Source: Fundicoccus culcitae (GTDB lineage Bacteria; Bacillota; Bacilli; Lactobacillales; Aerococcaceae). From it: a stretch of 64,000 bases of DNA. The notes below the pieces were generated by a model, which did not search any database, had not been told where the DNA came from, and saw nothing but the letters and a program-made list of their open reading frames with translations. Every line of letters begins with the position of its first letter. Position 1 is the stretch's first letter. The stretch is from NCBI RefSeq assembly GCF_024661895.1, contig NZ_CP102453.1, positions 744,001-808,000 of the forward strand. Direction: 5' to 3'. Of this stretch, positions 60,211 to 64,000 are shown in pieces. Position numbers and translations under genes: made by a program.

Positions 60211-61347
60211 TTAATTAATTACAGAACTATCTTCTAACAGCTTTGTTACGGTAGTCTCATTAAATGATAGACCAAAGCCTAGTCGATCAGATACCACCAT
60301 AAAACCATTATCTAAAACAGATTTTTCATTAAATAAATCGACTTGTTCAAACCATTCAAAATGCTCTACCCAAGCATCATTGCCATACATGGCAGTAACA
60401 GGTAAATGTAATTCCATGCTATAGTGTGGTGCTAGAACTAAGTCATTTTCATCGCAACGCTCTAATACGTTTAAGAATGGTGTCAATCCACCAATTCTTG
60501 GCATATCAAGTTGACAAACATCAAATGCTCTTTCCTCAAAATATGGTAGACCTTCACGGAAGCTTGTTAACATTTCGCCCGTTGCGATCGGCGTTTCTAA
60601 AGATCTTGATAAACGACCATGTCCTTTATAATCATGTGCTTTGACCGGTTCCTCTAACCAAACTAAGTTAAATTCGTCTAAGTATCTTCCCGCTTTAAGA
60701 GCTGTTGATACATCCCATTGTTGATTGGCATCAACCATAATCGCTACATCATCACCAATTGCTTTTCTTAGTGCTTTAACACGTTTGACATCTTGCATAA
60801 AGTCTTTCTGACCAACTTTAATTTTGATGCCACCAACACCAGCTTCGAGAACTTTATGCGCATGTTCAATGACTTCTTCGATACTATCTTGTAAGAAACC
60901 ACCCGTCGTATTGTAGCAAGGGACACGGTCTTTCCGTTGACCAACAAGTTTAGATACAGATAAATTAGCCCTCTTTGCTTTAATATCCCATAAAGCAATG
61001 TCAAAAGGTGTAATCCCTTGAACCGCTACACCACTATTACCAATTGAAATACAAGACCAAAGTAATTTATCCCATAAACGTGAAATATCATTAGGGTCTT
61101 CACCGATTAATAAAGGGGCCATTTCCTTTGCAAGCGCATATTGAGCCGTTCCACCATTACGTTTGCAATATACGTAACCATAACCTTCATATCCAGCTTC
61201 AGTTTTAATTGTTGCAGTTGTTAGCCATACATGTGTTAAAGGTGTTTGTTTTCCCATAATCACTTTTGCATCACTAACCGGTTTAGCTAAAGGAACTTTC
61301 AATAATTTGACTTCAACTTGAGTAATTTTATCAGTTTGGTTTGTCAT
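60211..61347 (-). CDS. Mandelate racemase/muconate-lactonising-type dehydratase, galactarate/talarate-like
   Basis: A 378-residue enolase-superfamily protein of the MR subgroup: KIKVGQ supplies the KxK base, metal ligands lie in [16 protein letters not shown] and GEMLTS, and the His is in [11 protein letters not shown]. This layout fits L-talarate/galactarate dehydratase, giving the same 5-keto-4-deoxy product as GudD. It is second in the operon behind the permease. Confidence 0.88.
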   Translation of the reverse strand: MTNQTDKITQVEVKLLKVPLAKPVSDAKVIMGKQTPLTHVWLTTATIKTEAGYEGYGYVYCKRNGGTAQYALAKEMAPLLIGEDPNDISRLWDKLLWSCISIGNSGVAVQGITPFDIALWDIKAKRANLSVSKLVGQRKDRVPCYNTTGGFLQDSIEEVIEHAHKVLEAGVGGIKIKVGQKDFMQDVKRVKALRKAIGDDVAIMVDANQQWDVSTALKAGRYLDEFNLVWLEEPVKAHDYKGHGRLSRSLETPIATGEMLTSFREGLPYFEERAFDVCQLDMPRIGGLTPFLNVLERCDENDLVLAPHYSMELHLPVTAMYGNDAWVEHFEWFEQVDLFNEKSVLDNGFMVVSDRLGFGLSFNETTVTKLLEDSSVIN

Positions 61348-61389
61348 GATAGATTCCTTTCTTTGTTATTCGTCATCGAATGGCAACTT

Positions 61390-62736
61390 TTAAACAATAC
61401 CTAGCGTAGCGTAAAACACAACGATAAATGAGTTAATGAATGGGAAAATGGCACCTAACCAAAATTCATGGTAGTAACCTTCTCGATGCGTTAAGTGTGT
61501 ATAATTTAAACGGTTAATGGCTGAACCATTGTGTGGCAGTGAATCTAAACCGTAACAAGAGATATTAACTAAACGGTGAATCACGTGTGGGTTAATTCCC
61601 ATTTCAAGAAATCTTGGAGCAAACACTTCAAGCGCAATGGCTTCACCACCAGAAGCAGATCCGGTAATACCAGCTACTATATTGGTTGCTAAAGCTAATT
61701 GAACGAGTGGAGGTCCAGGAATTGCATCTAAGTTTGCCACTAAGTAATCAAAACCAGGTGCTATCGACACAATACCACCAAAACCAACAACGGCTGCAAC
61801 GTTCATAATGGCTTTCATGGTTGAATTGGCACCACTATTTAATGTTTTTGATAAATCAGCGAATTTATTGTAATACAATACCCAACAAACAACACAAGCT
61901 AGAGTTAATGAAACAAAAGGTGAAATTTGGAAAACATTCATTAATACTAATAATGAAATGGAAGGGGTTAACGCTCTAATGAATTCCGCTAGAGATGTTT
62001 CTTGTTCGATAGCTGACATATCTAAATCAGCTGAATTGGCATCCATTTTTGCTCCAGTAAGCGTAAAACCTTCTTGTTGCTTTTCCGCACGTCCTAACAT
62101 AAACCAAATATACCAAGCACCGAATATGATACAATTTAACGCACCCAAAATTCCTAGCCAAGGTGCAGACATAGGGTTAGTTCCTAAATATTCAATAGGA
62201 ATTAAATTTTGAATAGCTGGAGATCCAGGTAAAATGGCTGTCCACATAGATCCACCATAAACAGCAACTGCAATAATCATATGCCAAGGAATATCCAATT
62301 TTTTAAAGATAGTTAAACAAATTGGTGCGATAGTAAAGATAACAACAAAACCACTCACACCACCGAAAGATAAGATTGCAGTAATAGCTGATAATCCCAT
62401 CAATACCCAATAATTTTTTACTTTCCCAGTCCCTTTAATTTTTGAAGTCCATTGATAGATTTTATTGGCAATTGATTGAGCAGCGCCAGAATCACCAATC
62501 ATCGCTCCTAAGATTGTTGCAGGTAAGAAAATAAGAAAATTACTTCTAACAAAGCCAGCAAAAGAGTCAGCATATTCACCAGTAAAACTTTCAATTATCG
62601 GTAAACCAGAAAAAACAATAACAATTAAAGAGGCGATAGGTCCAATTAATAAAATTGGATATCCTCTATATGATCCAATTACTAGTACGACTAAAGCAAT
62701 CAGTATTCCAATAAAACTCAATAATCCAGCATCCAT
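61390..62736 (-). CDS. GntP-family permease, probable sugar-diacid importer
   Basis: A 448-residue secondary carrier of the GntP type with about 12 spans; the phrases ILGAMIGDSGAAQSIA, FGGVSGFVVIFTIAPI and PHNGSAINRL are typical. GntP proteins carry gluconate and other aldonates; here, heading a hexarate operon, a diacid is likelier. AAGGAG precedes the ATG. Confidence 0.9.
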   Translation of the reverse strand: MDAGLLSFIGILIALVVLVIGSYRGYPILLIGPIASLIVIVFSGLPIIESFTGEYADSFAGFVRSNFLIFLPATILGAMIGDSGAAQSIANKIYQWTSKIKGTGKVKNYWVLMGLSAITAILSFGGVSGFVVIFTIAPICLTIFKKLDIPWHMIIAVAVYGGSMWTAILPGSPAIQNLIPIEYLGTNPMSAPWLGILGALNCIIFGAWYIWFMLGRAEKQQEGFTLTGAKMDANSADLDMSAIEQETSLAEFIRALTPSISLLVLMNVFQISPFVSLTLACVVCWVLYYNKFADLSKTLNSGANSTMKAIMNVAAVVGFGGIVSIAPGFDYLVANLDAIPGPPLVQLALATNIVAGITGSASGGEAIALEVFAPRFLEMGINPHVIHRLVNISCYGLDSLPHNGSAINRLNYTHLTHREGYYHEFWLGAIFPFINSFIVVFYATLGIV

Positions 62737-63083
62737 TTATTTACACTCCTTTTTAATATCGATAGACTTGAACAGAAAATAATTTTTCATTATCCCTCCT
62801 ACATTCAATGTATGCCTTGACCCAAATGAAAATACACCCTTCTTATAATGAATTAATTAAATTAATTACATATACCAATTCCGTCCAATTAATAATTGAC
62901 TTTTACATTGGTTTTAAATAAGATGTGTATAATTATGTAAGCGCACCCTATGTCTTACAGTATATTTATTCACCTATACACAAACAATGTTACCTGTAAC
63001 AAATATTTTAGGCGTTTTTTGTTTTTGCATAAATTAATCTTATAAACCGTATCCGGATAGTATTTATAGAAAGGGATTTCATT
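62737..63083. promoter_or_regulatory. Divergent control region of the hexarate operon and CdaR gene
   Basis: The plus strand has a promoter candidate TTGACT-17-TAAGAT near 62890-62925 and a perfect palindrome TATCCGGATA (about 63048-63057) before the regulator. The minus-strand operon promoter was not located with confidence. The region is AT-rich, with ATTAATTAA runs near 62845-62870. No gene is seen. Confidence 0.45.
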
Positions 63084-64000
63084 TTGAGTAAATTAAGTTC
63101 ATTAAATATTTTAACTTCCACGGCGCAAAATATTGTGGATGAAATAAAAAAGATTATCCAGCAAGATATTAACTTTTTTACCCTTGACGGAAGTATCTTA
63201 GCCAGTACCGATGCGAGTCGGATTGGAGAAACGAATCACGAAGGGGCTATCACAGCCATGAAGGAAAATGAAGTCGTTATTATTAACTATGATAATGAAT
63301 ATGAAGGCGCTCGTAAGGGAATTAATCTAGCTATTACTTTAGATCATGAAGTAGTAGGAGCTATTGGTGTCACCGGTGATCATAAAGAAGTTATTAAGTA
63401 TGCCGAAATCATTAAACAAATGACCGAAATTCTTATTCGTGAGAACATCTCGAAAGAATTAATCTTTAATAGTGGTAACTCTTACCATTATATTATCGAT
63501 TATATTATTAGCGAAAAGTTCAATGCCGAACAGTCACGTTCGATTGAAGTATTATATAATTTTAATTTTATTGAATATCGAACCTGTATCATTGCTAAAT
63601 CAACCCACGAAACAACAATGTTATCGCTAAATCAATCTGATTTATTTAGGGAGATTTATTTTCTATTAGGCAATGAAAGTCAAGATGTTTTTGAAATACG
63701 CGGGGAATCCATCATAATCATTTCTAATCAAAAATCCTCTTCGCAAATAATCAATAACCTGCAAACTATCTATAAAGTATTTAAAGACAAATTTAATGTA
63801 GAGTTGAGTTTCGGTATTGGTACGACGAACAATTTGGAGCAAGGATATGTTGATAGCCTACATACAGCTGAAATTGCCTTAAATTGGAATCTAAATGTTT
63901 CACATCATCACTATGCTTTTTATAATGATTTAAAACACGAAGCACTACTGATGAGTTTAGGTCAAGAACAAGTTGCCATTTTTCTCAATAAAATTTTCGG
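63084..64000 (+). CDS. cdaR: CdaR-family sugar diacid regulator (truncated by window end)
   Basis: The gene begins with TTG at 63084 (MSKLSSLNILTSTAQNIVDE), with AAAGGGA eight bases upstream; it has no ATG start and runs out of the window. About 305 residues are visible. Residues 1-135 form the diacid-recognition domain (FFTLDGSILASTDASRIGE ... GVTGDHKEVIKYAEI), then a GGDEF-like central part; the C-terminal PucR-type HTH is beyond 64000. CdaR proteins activate glucarate/galactarate operons. It is divergent from the GntP-headed operon, its likely target. Confidence 0.9.
   Translation, partial: MSKLSSLNILTSTAQNIVDEIKKIIQQDINFFTLDGSILASTDASRIGETNHEGAITAMKENEVVIINYDNEYEGARKGINLAITLDHEVVGAIGVTGDHKEVIKYAEIIKQMTEILIRENISKELIFNSGNSYHYIIDYIISEKFNAEQSRSIEVLYNFNFIEYRTCIIAKSTHETTMLSLNQSDLFREIYFLLGNESQDVFEIRGESIIIISNQKSSSQIINNLQTIYKVFKDKFNVELSFGIGTTNNLEQGYVDSLHTAEIALNWNLNVSHHHYAFYNDLKHEALLMSLGQEQVAIFLNKIF

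Overview
The window is chromosomal DNA of a low-GC Gram-positive bacterium, most likely a member of the Lactobacillales. An Aerococcaceae or Carnobacteriaceae relative is an inference from gene content: strong AGGAGG ribosome sites, frequent TTG starts, DUF896 and EcfA1/A2/T genes, a haem catalase with a PerR box, and many U-tailed intrinsic terminators. Nearly all genes lie on the minus strand. The plus-strand genes are a catalase, a YheO-like regulator, an AraC regulator and a truncated CdaR-type regulator at the right edge.

Layout. 1-3.9 kb: type I restriction-modification methylase (hsdM) and specificity subunit (hsdS) followed by a tyrosine recombinase; hsdR is not in the window. 4-8.4 kb: electrophile/peroxide-type genes (two OsmC proteins, one OsmC remnant, two near-duplicate HxlR regulators sharing a dyad operator) around a GntR/ABC exporter operon. 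8.6-12.2 kb: a complete ECF vitamin-type importer with a P-loop kinase. 12.2-13.6 kb: a non-coding island with two candidate small RNAs, a duplicated promoter element and tandem repeats. 13.6-19.3 kb: a histidine kinase/response regulator pair with a zincin-like membrane protein and an ABC exporter. 19.3-22.5 kb: an MBL-fold hydrolase, a 1.2 kb repeat island and an ATP-grasp protein. 22.8-30.3 kb: catalase; an Msr-like ABC-F ribosome-protection ATPase preceded by an 8-residue leader peptide; a TetR/ABC/FtsX operon whose permease gene has an in-frame stop. 30.5-36.2 kb: phospholipase D-like, YjbR, Lnt-like and a MarR-controlled flavin monooxygenase/reductase operon. 36.4-41.2 kb: a YheO-type regulator and a permease / M20 amidohydrolase / RidA-C-S-lyase fusion operon. 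41.4-53.1 kb: CPBP protease, sugar ABC importer, AraC regulator, a repeat-rich gap, and an alpha-galactosidase / acetyltransferase / beta-galactosidase operon. 53.4-64 kb: a NERD nuclease-like protein and a hexarate (glucarate/galactarate-type) catabolic operon with a divergent CdaR regulator.

How the parts work together. The galactoside genes import and hydrolyse alpha- and beta-galactosides, with a shared ATPase presumably encoded elsewhere. The right-end operon imports a sugar diacid (GntP), dehydrates it with three different enolase-superfamily enzymes, cleaves the product with a DapA-family aldolase, and sends tartronate semialdehyde through GarR and glycerate kinase to glycolysis. The 37-41 kb operon reads as a route that imports an N-acylated cysteine S-conjugate, deacylates it, splits the C-S bond and removes the 2-aminoacrylate with a fused RidA domain; this is an inference from domain content.

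The most unusual material is non-coding. Several intergenic gaps carry tandem arrays of unrelated sequences that all have a 40-42 bp period and an internal dyad. There is also a csRNA-like small RNA with a C-rich anti-Shine-Dalgarno segment, and a macrolide-stalling-type leader peptide ahead of the ABC-F gene.
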